Shown: positions 22,850 to 36,584, counted from the stretch's first letter. The stretch is 64,000 nucleotides of DNA from Saxidomus purpurata (GCA_022818135.1 JAFMSR010000017.1:7823086-7887085); one strand, 5' to 3'. Notes: generated from the letters alone by a model not told the origin. Made by a program: numbers and translations.

Positions 22850-24190
22850 TTAATGCCTTATGCAAAATGAAAATGAAAGCGGGATTTTCAACAAATTCCG
22901 TTAATGGCAACGCTGATCTTTAAAGTCACAGTACATAAAAAACATACGTTGATTTTTATTAGCACTCGTGTTCCATACGTTTTCAACAAAGACATAAACA
23001 TGCAACCAATTTGAAGGATGTGTTATTACAATCGTATTATGATACTACATTTGCTCCTTGCAAATGCATTTTTATAAAATGGTCGTACTCTGCGATTGCT
23101 GTGTTTATACGATTGATGTAACATACTATGACTACAATAGCTATATATTTATGCTAAAGCTAAAAAGTACTACCATAGCTATATATTTATGCTAAAGCTA
23201 AAAAGTACTACAATAGCTATATATTTATGCTAACGCTAAAAAGTAATTGATCTGGCAAAAAACATAACTAAACTCTGTCATGGAACCACGATTTGCTCCT
23301 GAATACTATGAAGCAACGTGTAAAAGAAATGGCTGAATTAGCGACATTGTAAGACATTGATTGTGTGTGTGTTAACTATATATGTTGTAGCTGATACCAA
23401 ACATTTTTTCATACTTTTCTGTTATTTAATGTACCAATGTTATATTGAACCGTCTCGGTATATTGTGGCGATGAACATTGTAATGTTTATGCCAATAAAC
23501 TATTTGACTTTGACTTTGACTATCAGTGTTCAAGAAGTTAGGGACAGTAGCTCTGTACATATATAAAATCAATGTTACATACGATAAAACTATATCGAAA
23601 TGCCCAGTCAGCCAGACCAAGATCTGTCAGTCATGTCAAAAAAATAAACATTGACAAGATTTTGAAAATGTAATAAATTAAAATGTAAATAGTTTACCAA
23701 ATAAATCTCGTTATTATAGGGCAGTTACTGGATATTATCTTAAAGACCAGATATATCATATTACTATGATATGTTTGCATTAGAACTTTTACGTTTTGTC
23801 AAATCCATTCATTTGAATATGTTTTACATTTAAACATACAATGTACCTCACAGCGTGTACAAATTAGTTTCATCATGATAGACGAAACGCAAATCACGTT
23901 TTCGAACTAATTCAGATTTATAAAATACATTGTTTCAATTTATCAAAACAACACTTGCAACAATATCTTTTAACAAGACTCAATAAAAGTAATTGAAAAT
24001 GTCTTTGGTAAATGGAAACAATTATCATTAAAATGCCCAAAAGGCAATCACTCTTTCAGTATATTTCAAAGGAATATGACCTACATCAATACAGATATAC
24101 TTTGTATCAAAATCAAATACCATATATCAACAGCATCTAATGATGTAAGAAAATAAGAAGAGTGACAGACGAGAAAGGGTTTTCGGATAT
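22850..24190. repeat. Segmental duplication block 2, copy 2 (last part)
   Basis: Matches 17,440-18,070 at both ends, with extra sequence in the middle that includes the 38-bp triplication at 23,131. The end at GGATATATCGACCCC corresponds to ATTATATCGACCC at 18,066. Confidence 0.45.
23131..23245. repeat. Three tandem 38-bp units
   Basis: The unit CTACAATAGCTATATATTTA followed by TGCTAAAGCTAAAAAGTA is repeated three times at a strict 38-bp period (starts 23,132, 23,170 and 23,208) with only a few substitutions. It is a small minisatellite with no coding sense. Confidence 0.9.
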
Positions 24191-24199
24191 ATCGACCCC

Positions 24200-27100
24200 A
24201 GTGGTGTGTTATATATACAGTGATCTGTGCTCATGTTACTGTGGAGGACATGTTTACCAGCCGTTATACCAAGAGACTTATCATTTTTCTACATCCAAGA
24301 TGCTTGTATCACATCATGGTGTATGGTGAACAACGACACCAGCACAGCCAAGGAGCAGGAAACACCGTCAATAGTCAGTCCGATAGATTAAGCTCACATG
24401 CAAATGTGTCAGTTATGATCTGAAATCGTACAATGTGCTTCAATCAAATTTGTTCGAATTGGTGCATGTCGAATAGACTCAGCTATTTTGTGCACAAATC
24501 AGCCGTTTCTTGTTATAATAAGTCAGCACATTTTCTTAGAATTTTGAGTGAATAAGAGTCTTATGAACCAATACATGTATGAAAAACAAATATTTTAAAT
24601 TTATACCGGTACATGTAAATGCATCGCCGATGTTTCTTTTTCGAGGTTGTTTGTACGGTATCATTGCCAAGGGTCGATTTGTGGCACGGACTTTTTTTAT
24701 ATCATTCTGTGAGAGTAAGCCAAATTCTATGCATTTCATATACATATATTTTTAGTATGTGTACTAGGTTGGCAACTTTCTACATTGAGGTATGAACTGT
24801 CAAAAGTATAAGTACACCTTACTCTTTGGTCAAATATCTTTTTATAGATACTCTATTACCCTGTTAAAAGGCTATCTTAGTGCATTGATTGTTTGATATT
24901 ATGCCAATGAAAGCAATCATCTAGAGGTCAATTGATTGCGTAAGTATTGTTTGTGACTGTGTATTTCATGCTTAGAGTTTTCTTTGTCAATTCTGTTGGC
25001 TGATGTTCTCTGATTGTGGCTAAAATATCGTAAAAGTATTTGGTTCTTTGCCCGATAACTTGTTTTAAAGTGATTTCGTGATATGTGGATTGCTGACTTA
25101 GGCTTTTTGCTTACATAGTAGCTGCATCGTTTTCCCCTAGGGGAAATCGTATAATTCTAATATTTCTATAATGTTAACGTCCTGTTTAAATGTTTACTGG
25201 CGATGTTCCTGTTCTGTTTTATAATTCGTTTACATTTTAAACAGAAGTATTCATTGGAAAGAACCCGCTATATTATTGGTTAATGATAACATTTCCAATG
25301 TGAGAAACGTGACAAAATACACGTATAATTTACATCATGTGTATTAAGTCGTCATGATATACGCGTAGCGTCGTATTGTTTACACTCTGGCTGAGATGTT
25401 TCTGTTAAAGTTTGTTTATGTTTGGTTTTAAATCCTGCGTATCTCTTAAATCGTGCCATTGAAAACGTGTATCTGTTTGGTTTGCACTGCAGGTGAATCC
25501 TGCTTCTATCAAGTGCACAACTTGATAATGAATCTACAAGATAAATTCAAAAAAAACTCTCCATATTTTGTATGAACATTAAGTCAATGAAAACATGAAG
25601 CATTACATCCTGTGTTTTAAAGTGATGTAACCGCTTCAAGGTGACCGTCATAATTTTAAAAGATATTTATCACTTGTTTATACTCCTAAAATAACGAACA
25701 TTTAATTACATGTACTAAAAACAGGATAATTAAACATAGAAGTTATCTGTAAAATCATTTTATAATAAAAAGAAATATGTCCGGCTTATGTCATCAACGA
25801 CCATGACAACGAGCCACGAATGCGTATCTTGCACATATGAAATAAAATCGAAGACGTCAACTGTACATACTGCAAATGTAAAGAAATGAAAATGACTTCT
25901 TACATGTAAGTATTTACCAAGATGTGTCAATATTGTTCCACATTTTTAGGTTATAAGATATTCCACTAAAAAAATGACTCGTTTTTAATTAAGCCTTTCT
26001 GTGGGTGATATTATCCATTTGGATTCACAAAGACTCTGTTCCAGATTTGCGTTACACTCATAAACAATATGTCATACTTGTTTTCATGAACCAGACACAA
26101 CCGTGCGTCTTCCTTGCTAGTTGACACTGGTCATACAAATGTAACAAAAAACTAAATTATCAAAACCCGACATAAATGAATGACGAGTGACAAAAGTCCT
26201 ATTTGTAACTACTCAAGAACACACAAAACTCAGATCTAGGATTAGTTTTTCATTTATATACTTTTTTGTTAGGATTAACCAGGCATCTGTCAAAGGACCA
26301 TCTATCTCAAAACTTTCATGTACTTTCTAACCCAGGTTCTTGCAATAGAATTTTCATAGCCGTAGTTAATGCAAATTTTCATGAAAATATTCTTTATTTT
26401 TGAAAACCATTATAAGTATTCTGTTTAAGAGCTGTCTTCTCGCAATTTTAATGTTCGTTAAGGCATGTCAGAAACAAAAGAGACCACACAATGCCAGTGC
26501 TTGCAACGTTTGCACATCGTCGTTGTCGTACATTCTAATTCATAAAACTTGACTTTTAAAAACATTTAAGAAGGTTTATAAATGTCTTTAACGAATTGGA
26601 AACTGATGAAAAATTGTCCCCAACTTCTCGGCAACGAAGCAATTGTTAATTTATACAAAAGTAGGTAACTGCACTTCCGGGTTAAATACTTAGTTCAGCT
26701 TTATGTTAAACCAAGTTCAAGTCAGATTATTTAGAAGTGTTCCTCTGGCAGTAATAAAATGGAATGACAGAGTTTAAGACCATTTTATTATAGATCAGAC
26801 AGCAAGATACCAGATAACGATGATCGTTGGTGACTACTGAAAGACGATGATAAGCCTATTTTATTTGGTAGCAACATTAATATGACACATCATCTCCAGG
26901 AGATAGACATTCACCCAAACTTTCAAAAAACATCTTCAATAGATTAGGAAGATAAAGAAAAATAACTTTTCACCCAAACTGTTACCCTGATCAGGCTTCG
27001 TTGAAACTTGAATTGAATTCTGCATTTTGTTTACATGAGTTGAATATTTGACTAAAGTTTAAAAATATCCCGGACAAAACCGGACACGCGTAGGGGCAAA

Positions 27101-28180
27101 GCTATAGTTCCAAACAGTCTTGAACCAACTGGTTTTCATCACATAGAACATGGATACATATGTAATATGTCAATATGAACTAAGGACACACGGTTGTGAC
27201 GCAATAAAGAGAGAGATATTAAACAAAGGCATATCGACTGTTAAATTAAACAAAGAACGATGTAATGTATCCTTGCATGTAGAAGTGTAGTTTTACAGTT
27301 AAGACTGTCTATATGATTTGAATCGGGATAACTGCATTTCTAACAACAATGAGCTGCAAATATCTCTTAACATATCCATTAAAGGAAGTGGAAAGTAAAT
27401 ATTGCTCTCATAAACTTCATAATATGCAACGATTAAACAAAACGTGCAAGACAATTGCAGAAATACACAGGAAATCACCTACTGTTGGTCTGAAGATAAG
27501 GAATAACTTCATTTCTCTCATTCAAAATCAAATCTACTGAGGAAAACCAATAATATAGTGACTGTGAATACATTTAGGCATACCATTCATATTTACTAGT
27601 TTATGTTAATTGTAGTAACGGGTTAAATCAATCGTTAATACTTAAATAATGCCTTTCGTCAATTCAATCATATATTTTCTTTGTAGGGCCGCTTTGGTAT
27701 AATGTTTTAACTTAGTATCATACACGAAATACTAAAGTATTTTAGACATTGACTAAAATGAAGGTTGCAAAGGCGGCTATCAGATCCATTAGTTTATATA
27801 TCAAGAAGGCAGAAGAGTACTAGCGAATAAAAACCGACATAGAGAAGATGGATGATGACGATTGTGATTCACTCTTCTATAACATCTGTCTATCGCAACA
27901 CTCTAATAACATTTTGCCTCAGTTTTTCTGTTTTTATCTTAAATAATGTAAATTCTCCTGCACATAAACAATTTAATCTGCCAGATGGCAAAACTCACTT
28001 GGTTTTAAACAATTAATCGTCGAAATGGTATTTTAGTCTCAATCATCCAAGTATTCTTCATCCGGTGATATTATCAACACTTACTGACACTAAAACCAAC
28101 ACTTTACAGATTGCATCCGCAGACGTTGTGCATTTAGATTCCATGCCAGATTCCATTTAGATAACACTTTACATTTTTAA
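24200..28180. other. No recognisable gene or element
   Basis: A four-kilobase AT-rich stretch with scattered short open frames on both strands (for example 24,220-24,423 and 27,349-27,540, plus). None carries a family motif or flanking splice pattern that I can defend. A perfect 16-bp palindrome TTTCCCCTAGGGGAAA lies at about 25,130. Confidence 0.45.
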
Positions 28181-28189
28181 TAATTCCCA

Positions 28190-28400
28190 GGTCATTGAAG
28201 TACTGGACAAGGTAATTTAACCAGAACAATAATATATCCATATTTCTAAAGTAAAAGCAAACTAGTCTCCCTAGATGCTAAGCAATGTATAAATAAAGGT
28301 AACTTTCGTATTATTAAATTGCATTCACTCAAACAATATACAAGCAAAACATGGGTGTCTGTGTTCCCATATGGTTGATATTTGTAAGATAATTATTTGA
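28190..28400. repeat. Duplicated block 3, first copy
   Basis: Shares CTCCCTAGATGCT, a Q-rich AAGCAAAC stretch and GTGTTCCCATATGGTTGAT with 34,980-35,300 and 41,520-41,860, in the same order. It is the most diverged of the three copies and is cut off downstream by the element at 28,546. Confidence 0.45.
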
Positions 28401-28545
28401 GGTCATTTAAAAATAATAAATCGACACACGGAACAGGTTTTTAGAAAATTAATTTAACCTAATGAAAACCTATCGATTAGAAATACATATGTAGTTTAGT
28501 TCCGTGCTCCTTGTCCTTCCACAAAAATAATTAAAATTTACCATG

Positions 28546-29076
28546 AAAGGTCCATTACTAACGCCAAATCGAATTTTCTTTTAAATCTGGAATTGTAACA
28601 GGGAAATACAGTTTGAAACTGGCTTCTAAAACTTTACAATAGCCGTGGAGTATTTCTCTGTTTGAAATACTGCTGCAGAAAAACGAGTGAATGTTTGTAT
28701 ATTTCCTTAGATTTACCTGGGTGGTCTTTTTGTTCTACTTTCGCTGTATTGAATGTTGTTAACAGTCAGACATACACTTTGCACATCATTAGTAGTAAAG
28801 ATCTTCAATTATAATTCAAAATAGGCATGCTTATTGATGTACAACCTATTTACAGCCTCTCTATGGAAGATTTCTGGAAAATTACAAAGATATTTGAAAA
28901 TGGGAAAACCTACTTTCGTTTTTGAAAAGGCAAAATATAATTTATTAATTCTTTTGTTAAACTCAACTGTTCAACACAATACGGTCACATTATATCATAT
29001 TTTTTCTTTTGAGAAGACACCTGTTACGATCCCAGATTTAAAAGAATATTCGATTTGGTGTTAGTAATGGACCTTT
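28546..29076. mobile_element. 531-bp MITE with 57-bp terminal inverted repeats
   Basis: AAAGGTCCATTACTAACGCC at the left end and its complement at 29,076 begin inverted repeats of 57 bp with four mismatches (28,546-28,602 against 29,020-29,076). I see no clear target duplication. The 76-codon open frame at 28,834-29,064 runs into the right inverted repeat and is therefore not a gene. Confidence 0.85.
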
Positions 29077-29619
29077 AAATGACTTCAGAAAACTTATATT
29101 AAATTTTCTGATTTCTTTTCATTTTTAAGTTTTAAATTAATAATCATATTACGTAAAATGTTACAAATAACAAATTATACTTCGGGTTAACAAATTTCCT
29201 TAAGGGCAAATGATGACGAAATTTTCAACGTTAAATCCAAGGATACTGATACTTATTTATCTAGATCACAATTATGTTAACATTTTGTTATGAAAAACAG
29301 CAGAGCCTTATACAAGTCATTCAACTCTGATATGCTATGTCACGAATAATTAAACATACTACATTTAAATGGAACAAAGCATCAATGAGTTTAAGTGAAA
29401 ACAGAAACACATTTTCTGAGCGTATTATTTTCCCTATGCGAAAACTGAACTATACTTACAAGAAAATTGTGTTGTTAAATCCATTATAACATTATAATCA
29501 TTACTTCCTCCGCTCTAAAGAGAAGGTCATATAGAAGCTGACGATTCACATTTCGCCTATTTTGTATTTAGCGAAGTATCCATATTTAGCTGATCACATA
29601 CCTTCTGGATAATAAAGTT

Positions 29620-29770
29620 TCTCAATGACCAGTACTTTATATAGCGTACTGTCAGTTCTCACTGCTTTTTTGTCGATATTTCAACAACTTAAGTAGACGA
29701 TGTCTAAAGCATTCTCGCCTGTCTCCAGTCAATACTACAAAACTGCATCCTGCATGCGGAGGATAAAATA
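29620..29770. repeat. Duplicated block 4, first copy
   Basis: TTTTGTCGATATTTCAA followed by CCAGTCAATACTAC matches TTTTGTCGATACTTCAA and CTAGTCAATACTAT at 46,491-46,552, and more loosely 38,028-38,085. Spacing of the three copies is about 8.4 kb. Confidence 0.4.
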
Positions 29771-29779
29771 ATAGAATGT

Positions 29780-31955
29780 TCATATACATGTTCTTCTTTG
29801 TATTACATTTAGGCTTTGCTCATCACATATTTCGAGTATGGTATTAAGTTATAGTCTTAAATCGAAACTGTACCTCTACAAAGAGAAAACTTTTGCAAAC
29901 AAATCGCGTTATCAATTGGTGATTTATATATGTAATGTTCTTGGATAGAGAACAATGCCTGGTAAACTAATTCAGCAAATTACCTGATCTGATAATGAAT
30001 GAATATTCTTAGTAACTGATACTATTATTTTATTACGTTAAATCATAATGTTCAGTATAAGGTCTGTTGTCATACCCAGCAGCGACGTCGCTCGAGGAAC
30101 TACCCATCTGTAATATCGTGCAAGCCAAATCTAGCTGATCGGTGAGATAAATAAAAGTAAAATTATTTCAGTTCGGAATGGCAGCACGTGCGGTCCCCAC
30201 TTGTACATGTAGTAATATACCTTTAAGTTAGCTCTTAATTTATACCCAGTAGTCTTACCACATGTAATGGTAGATCTGTTTGTTATTTTAACGAGGACCG
30301 GCATGTTCCCGCTAACTAAGGTAAATACCTTTAGTGTCAGACAGTTCTGGTCGTCATGCTAGCAGTTCCGACCAGTAATGTGCTGTCAGTTACATTGTAG
30401 GCGTCTCACTTACACAATAAAAACATAAGATCAGCCTCACAGAGTGGATAAAATGTTGAAACCTTCTGGATAATTATAATTTATAAATGAATCCAGAGTA
30501 AGGTACTGAGCATAGATACAAAATGACCTATGCAATTCTTTAGTCATGCATTCTTTTGAAAAGATATGATGCACTACACTTTACACGTGTGAAAGAATAC
30601 ACGAGGCAGTCATTCATAAGTACACGGCAAAGGTAATTTGTATTGTTACCAATTCCTGCAGATTAAGTTTAAGAAAAAATAATACGTTCTCCTTTCGAGT
30701 ACGACCTGTTGCTGCAATGAAAAATAATAGAAACTATAATCTTGTTAAGATTGCGTTCTCATTTGTAAAATAATACTAAAAGTGCCACTCGTCAGATTAA
30801 TATTCAGTATGTCACTTGCTTCGTTTCTCGGCGTTTAAAGACTGAACAAACGTGCGTGAGGGCAGTATACTAAACCATTTTTCATCGGAAGGACCAGGAC
30901 AAGAACATTATCATTCATAACAAAATATGCACGTTATCTCACTAATGAGACACAGTCAAAAGCAGAACCGGTACCAATGATCCTTTATTCATATTAATAC
31001 GCGACCAGAAACAGATGCAGATAAAGTGTTCTCTTCCGTAACTCTTACATGTTAAACCGAACTTTCAATAGCGACAAAAACAGAATTAGGCGAAATCTAC
31101 TTTTGAAAAAGGCAGCTGCAGCTTACGGCAGTTTTTTGTTAGAATAATATGTGTTGTGTTCGTGCTTAATGTATATATGTTCATCTTTATTATGTTAATT
31201 TTAGAGTGTTGACTTGATCAGTGATCATGTTGTGTTAATATAAACACTGAGGCATGCGTCTTTAACTGGTCTTCGTGGAATATACTAGTCGTTGTTTCAT
31301 GCAAAATGTTTTACTGGAGGTTGTATTTTGATGTCGTTTCTTCCTCCTTAGTACAAATATAGAAATAGACACAAAATACTCATTTGCACACCATATCGTG
31401 TTGTATGTCCCTGTGGTGACAAACATTGCATACATTCGCAGTTTGTTTCCATGCAGTGTTCTCATGGACGCGTACATTCATTTATTAACGTTGCTCTTTG
31501 ACTGTGCTTTTAAACGGCATTATCTTTTTCATTTATACATTGAAACAAGTTTCTAGATGAACAGAAAATATATGCATATACATCAAATGGATGGAAGAGT
31601 GCATACTTAAAGCTTGTTCATATGAGGCATGAAGATTTTTGTTCATGTTCATATAAAAAGGAGCGGAATGTAATGGACGAATCAGCCTTTAATATGCGGC
31701 TACAACCGTTGCCGACTTATTGGCAAGATTATGACACTGAGGACGTTAACAAATATCTTAATTTGCAAATATCACATCAAGACGGACGTAAATCACGAGG
31801 TTATAAAGGTTTATTCACAGAAAATCTCTTCATTCCGAACATCACTTTTTCAATGCTATAACAGAACAAATTACTTTTAACACGAACGTCATGACTTTGT
31901 ATGATTGTCTGAGTTCCAGTAAGTTAAATTTTAACAAAGTTCTTGACACGTTTGT
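29780..31955. other. No recognisable gene; one protein-like open frame
   Basis: Unassigned sequence. The frame at 31,622-31,861 (plus, 79 codons, containing DYDTEDVNKYLNLQ) has a balanced codon look but no motif, splice context or paralogue. At 30,160-30,229 a TTATTTCAG acceptor precedes a 19-codon frame ending CTCSNIPLS and a stop, which is too short to call. Confidence 0.4.
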
Positions 31956-31959
31956 TTGG

Positions 31960-32530
31960 GCGCAGGCGTATTAAGCGCGCCTTTGACCGGAAGTTTGGGA
32001 CTTTTCCTCCGCCAAAAAATGACAAGTAGAATGTATAACATTTTTTAATTGACAAATTTACGCTGTAAGGCACCTTTTAATTGGATAGTGCCGAATGAGA
32101 CAAGTTGCGTTTTCAGTCTCTCTTGAATGGGTTTATAATTTAAGTAAGTAAATAATTCATATTTATCAACATAATATGTTGTTGCCGCCAAACTAACGTT
32201 ACTTATAAGTGTAGAGTAATTATACTTTCTCGGCTAGTGAATAACCGTCAATAATTCGAGTAACATATTTTATAAGAAAAACAAGGATTAAGTTTGTTTT
32301 CCTGGTGCTCATGGTATGGTTACAATTAGGGAGTAGGTAGACAAGTGGCCGCTTAGCTCAGTTGGTAGAGCATTCAATCTAACATGTCTGCGATTTTACA
32401 TCTCTGTAAGAGAAGTGTTATTGGTTCGATTTAGGTGTACATTTTTTCTTTAAAACCAATTGCGTATGTACAATGTTTACTCAAAATTATGACGACCATC
32501 TTTTTGTAAGGCAGTTCTTGTTATAACATT
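31960..32530 (+). repeat. tRNA-containing dispersed repeat, uninterrupted copy
   Basis: Opens with CGCAGGCGTATTAAG and GACCGGAAG, continues through the body shared with the 13/17-kb and 53-kb copies, and contains a tRNA-like part at 32,348-32,440 (GCTTAGCTCAGTTGGTAGAG as A-box region, TTGGTTCGATTTAGG as B-box region). The distal end reads ACGACCATCTTTTTGTAAGG. The insertion point used by the long-armed element is intact here near 32,145. Confidence 0.7.
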
Positions 32531-33408
32531 ACAGACAACTACACATAAACAAATTTAATCCTTTTGTCACGTTAACTTTCAGGGAGAACTAGACAAGGGT
32601 ATCCTCTTCACACCGATACAACAACTCAGGAGGACAATGCATGCCAACGTCCACGCATTCAATATGTCAACAGCACATCAAAACTGATTGTAGAACAATA
32701 GAAATAATGACGCAGTTTCATAAAAAATCCTTTGCACAGCCGGCATATTTTGTTACATACTCGGCAGATATGCATGTGTTTTTGTAAACACTGTACATCA
32801 CGTGATGCTACAATGTACTTTCGGTTTACTGCGAGTGTTGTATACGTCAGCAAATTGATTGAGCTATAACATGAAAGTAAAATTTCCATTGGCCCACCTA
32901 CAGAGGTCACGCGAAGGGGTCACCATGTCTGCTAACCGGCGCATGGACCTCTTTTTTTTTGCTAACGCGTTCTCAAAAGATGACGATAAGCCTGGACTAG
33001 GGGACGCAGTTCACTGGTGCTTGTTTTTCATAATACTTAATATACATGCACATATGATTTGTTTATATGTGCGCAAGCAATTCATATTTATATATATATG
33101 AGCAGCCATAAGAGAATATATGTATTATATATTATATGGGTTCATTGTAAATTATCTTTGAAACCATATTTCACGTTTAACATTTATCTCAATGTTCATT
33201 TGAACGTTCTTGTATATATGCTTAAAACTTTGATTTATAGTATGCTGTTGATCATTATGTTTCTAAAATGTTATTTGTCGTTCTGTCTTCAGTGCTGGCA
33301 ATAAAGTTATATATATATATTAATTTTATAACATAAAGTTTGCGTTTAAATATCAATTTCTTGTATTACAATACCTTGGATTTAATGCATTTTTATTGTT
33401 TCTTCCAG

Positions 33409-33537
33409 TGTTTGCACGTCGTCACATGCATTACCGCCACGACAATTACTGAAGACACATTTGTTATGGATAACAATTTCATTGTCTGTAATGCTTTTAG
33501 ACAATTAAGAAATTCGTTTTTGTATTCTTACAAATGA
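33409..33537 (+). CDS. Candidate terminal exon behind a strong acceptor
   Basis: TTTTTATTGTTTCTTCCAG is a textbook pyrimidine-rich 3' splice site, followed directly by an open segment of 42 codons starting CLHVVTC, containing three cysteines and ending at TGA (33,535-33,537). No family is recognised. A second acceptor-like CTGTCTTCAG lies just upstream at 33,282-33,291. Without an upstream exon or homologue this remains a splice-context guess. Confidence 0.2.
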   Translation, partial: CLHVVTCITATTITEDTFVMDNNFIVCNAFRQLRNSFLYSYK

Positions 33538-33539
33538 GA

Positions 33540-34970
33540 TGGTGAAAATGATTTTATAATTAGCATTGGATAGAGTTTTGTACTGATATTTTCTTCCAGT
33601 CATCGCAAGTTAAACGATATTCCTTTATATTTTATGCTATATGAAATCGACCAAAATAAGAATGAACTTTAACGACTTATTAATAAAATATTGCAGATAT
33701 TAAGAACTACGGAAAGACAGTTAATACTTCATTGTCAGATTAAACTTATATATTGCAGACGTGACTTGTGTGATATCGGTTATAAGTTTAAACGAAGACC
33801 GTTCTACATATTTCAAAGCATTTTTTTAAAAACCACGGCACAGTACTCAGAATGCTTTGTACATCATATTGTATTTGTAATGTAGTTTCATTTTGAATTT
33901 CCCTTTAAATACCTTCATCCATTAAAACTTTTAACAGTCAAGTGCTGACTTAACGTGCGCATAGCTTAGAAAAGGCCAGTGCAATATGAATACTACAACT
34001 TTAAAAAAGATTCACGTTCAAAACGATAGTTTTCAATATTTAGAATGCTTTTTTAACGATAATGCAAGTAAACGTATTCGTTCTGTAAACACGATACAAC
34101 TTGTAGCATTTTAAAACCAATGTTGCAACAGCATGTTTATACGTTTTTGCAAATATGTAATCCCATGTTTTTTTCTTCTATTATGCAGGTAAACTCATTT
34201 GAATTTCGACCGACTTGCTATTGCCGTTATTTCTGGATACTGCAAAATAAGACATGCTTATCCGATACTATTCGTAAGTCAAATCTTAAACAATAACATG
34301 ATATTCGAACACGCTGAAACCAGTCCGCAATCATGCTAAAATGAAGTTATGTGTCGCTGTTCTTATAAACAGCCTATACTTTTGCTGTTGGTCACTCGTG
34401 CAAACCGATTCGATTCCCCTGCTATATGTAAATGCTTGACCTTTGACACACTACTCAGGAATTTATAAGGGGCAACCCCGAACTTATATAGTCTGTTGAG
34501 GTAAACAAAACTTTTTGGTATTTTCAAAACCTGAAAAATATCTCTAGTCATGCAAAATATCTCTATCAAGAAATATATCTCTATCCAAGCTCATCTCAAC
34601 ACATTAGAGCCAGAAGTTGTTTAATGTAAGAAGAGAAGCTATTTTTAATTCTTACGATTGGGTTCAGTCTACCCCGAACTATCAAATATACAGTAGGGAT
34701 GTGTACAACAGTGCCATTGTATGACTAAGTACAATTTATCCCTTTACCTGTGTCACTATGAACTTAACATTTGACCTTTAAGAATTAAGAATACTAATTT
34801 TCACCCAATAAATAATCAATAAGGAAACTATTAATCTAATAGCTTTTAAGGTTGGGTGTTTGAATAAATATCTGTCAATAAATCAACATTCTGTGTTAAA
34901 ATGCAATACCGTATAATTTTGCATGTGGAATAGATACCTTTATTAATTGCAATAAACAATAGACGTGTTC
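33540..34970. other. No recognisable gene or element
   Basis: AT-rich sequence with short open frames only (for example 33,691-33,885, plus, and 34,363-34,569, minus). Several TTNCAG acceptor-like sites are present, which is expected by chance in such sequence. Confidence 0.45.
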
Positions 34971-34979
34971 GTACATTTA

Positions 34980-35300
34980 ACAGGAACAACTTAACAACTT
35001 TTATTCCAAGATAGAAAGCAGTTCCCTAGATGCTTACGCAAATTTAAGGGTTCTGCAAATCAATAAGTGGTAAAACAAGTTTCTTATCAAATTGTATCTG
35101 AAAAAAAGAAACAAACGAAACATGCGTGTGTTCCCACGTGACCGGTAAATATTCAAAGTGAATTTTGCTAGGCTTTTACACTATATTACTAAGTACACCT
35201 GACAAGCTTTTAGATAAATGATTTAGTTAAACATATCCATATAAGATAGTATCGTGTATTCCCGTCGGCAGCGCTAGCGTTATTGTTAATATTGAACGAA
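34980..35300. repeat. Duplicated block 3, second copy
   Basis: Shares AGTTCCCTAGATGCTTACGC, TATCAAATTGTA, GTGTTCCCACGTGACCG and GTGTATTCCCGTCGGCAGCG with 41,556-41,830 in order. The CACGTG core here corresponds to CATGTG in the third copy. Confidence 0.65.
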
Positions 35301-35404
35301 TATAATCCATGCACGTTAACAGCTTTTTACGTTGTTTGCCACCGGAGTTTTCTATGACAATTTACTGGGCAATAGTTACTGTGTTATAATAGCGATCAAG
35401 AAGA

Positions 35405-35880
35405 CTTGAGTCTCCAACTTCTAAGACCTTGACATATGAGCAACTGACCCCAAATTATGATATGCACAACTACAATTCATACTCGTGCTACCGACAAAGT
35501 GTCAAGTAAATCAAGCAAAAGGTAGAGTATAAGCGCGAGCAAGATTTCTGTTTTCAAGTCCCTGTGACCTAGACCTTTGAGATAGTGATCCCAAATTATA
35601 ATATTCGTATAACTACACTTCATACTGATGCTTCCTGCAACGTTTTATGTAAATCAAGAAAGGATGTCTATGCAAAATCTTCGAAGTCCTATAATTCATA
35701 CATAAATTAACGAAGCAAAAATCCTGACAATTTACACAACTAAACTACATTTCTACCAAGTATCAGTAAAATTCATCAATGCGTGTAGGAGGGGTTGCGA
35801 GGAGTTGTGAAAGACCGACAGGCAAAAACCGCCATATCAGTATGTCTTTCCCCACTAGGTGGGAGACATAGTGATACACA
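35405..35880. repeat. Bivalve-type repeat with 'GTGACCTAGACCTTTGAGATAGTG' words
   Basis: Two imperfect units (about 35,410-35,560 and 35,560-35,700) share GACCTTGA-type words, CCCAAATTAT, CTACAxTTCATACT and AAATCAAG. A downstream end reads GACCGACAGGCAAAAACC and CTAGGTGGGAGACATA. It resembles clam dispersed repeats with a variable-number unit. Non-coding. Confidence 0.5.
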
Positions 35881-36584
35881 AACGTGATTGATTGATATTC
35901 TGTTGTACGTTTTGAATATAGAAATAGGTATAATATAACTATAGGTGCTACCTACCCACGGGAAAAACCAAATACATCAACTAATTTGTAACTGTTAACA
36001 TAATACACCACATTTACTACAGTCAACCAAACAAACAAAAAAAAAAACAAAAACAAATCACGAAATATGATACAACTTTCCGTATAATGGTACGATGACG
36101 AACATTAAACAACGCTACAGTTCGAGGTCAGTAGACGCTTTTAGAATAACGCACCGCAACGATTGCCTCCCCTTACAGCTGCGCCAATTCAGCGTTCCTG
36201 ACAAAATTGGGGAAATACTTTTACATAAAACGAATTTCTTTTAAAAAAGTTTTAAAAAATCATTAAGCTTAACATCCAGATATATATTAGCTGGTTGCTG
36301 AAGAATGAAAAAAGGTGGAAGAGGTGTTTTCGGAAATATTTTAGTCATAACCACCGGAAGTAGAAATCCAAAATGGCTCCTGTAACGGAGAACCTAAATT
36401 CAACTTGGACTATGTTTTGAATTTTGTAATTCTTTTCCTTATTCATCAATAATTTTTTCCATTATTATGTAAAACAAATTTTCAAAAGTATATCTTACTG
36501 TTAAGCAACATTATCGATGTGCCAGATTCTGATATTAAAGCATATAATGGTATAGAAATGTACAAAATAAAGTGACTTGGAGTT

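Noticed and set aside
28834..29064. 76-codon frame
   Set aside because: It runs from the centre of a MITE into its right inverted repeat.
31622..31861. 79-codon protein-like frame
   Set aside because: Composition is suggestive, but there is no motif, splice context, paralogue or promoter evidence.
32348..32440. Possible tRNA gene
   Set aside because: A- and B-box words are present but the acceptor and anticodon stems do not pair, and the unit recurs within a dispersed repeat.
32859..33101. 80-codon frame containing ANRRMDLFFFANAFSKDDD
   Set aside because: Preceded by an acceptor-like CCTACAG but disturbed by a T-run and without homologue; it ends in AT-rich filler.
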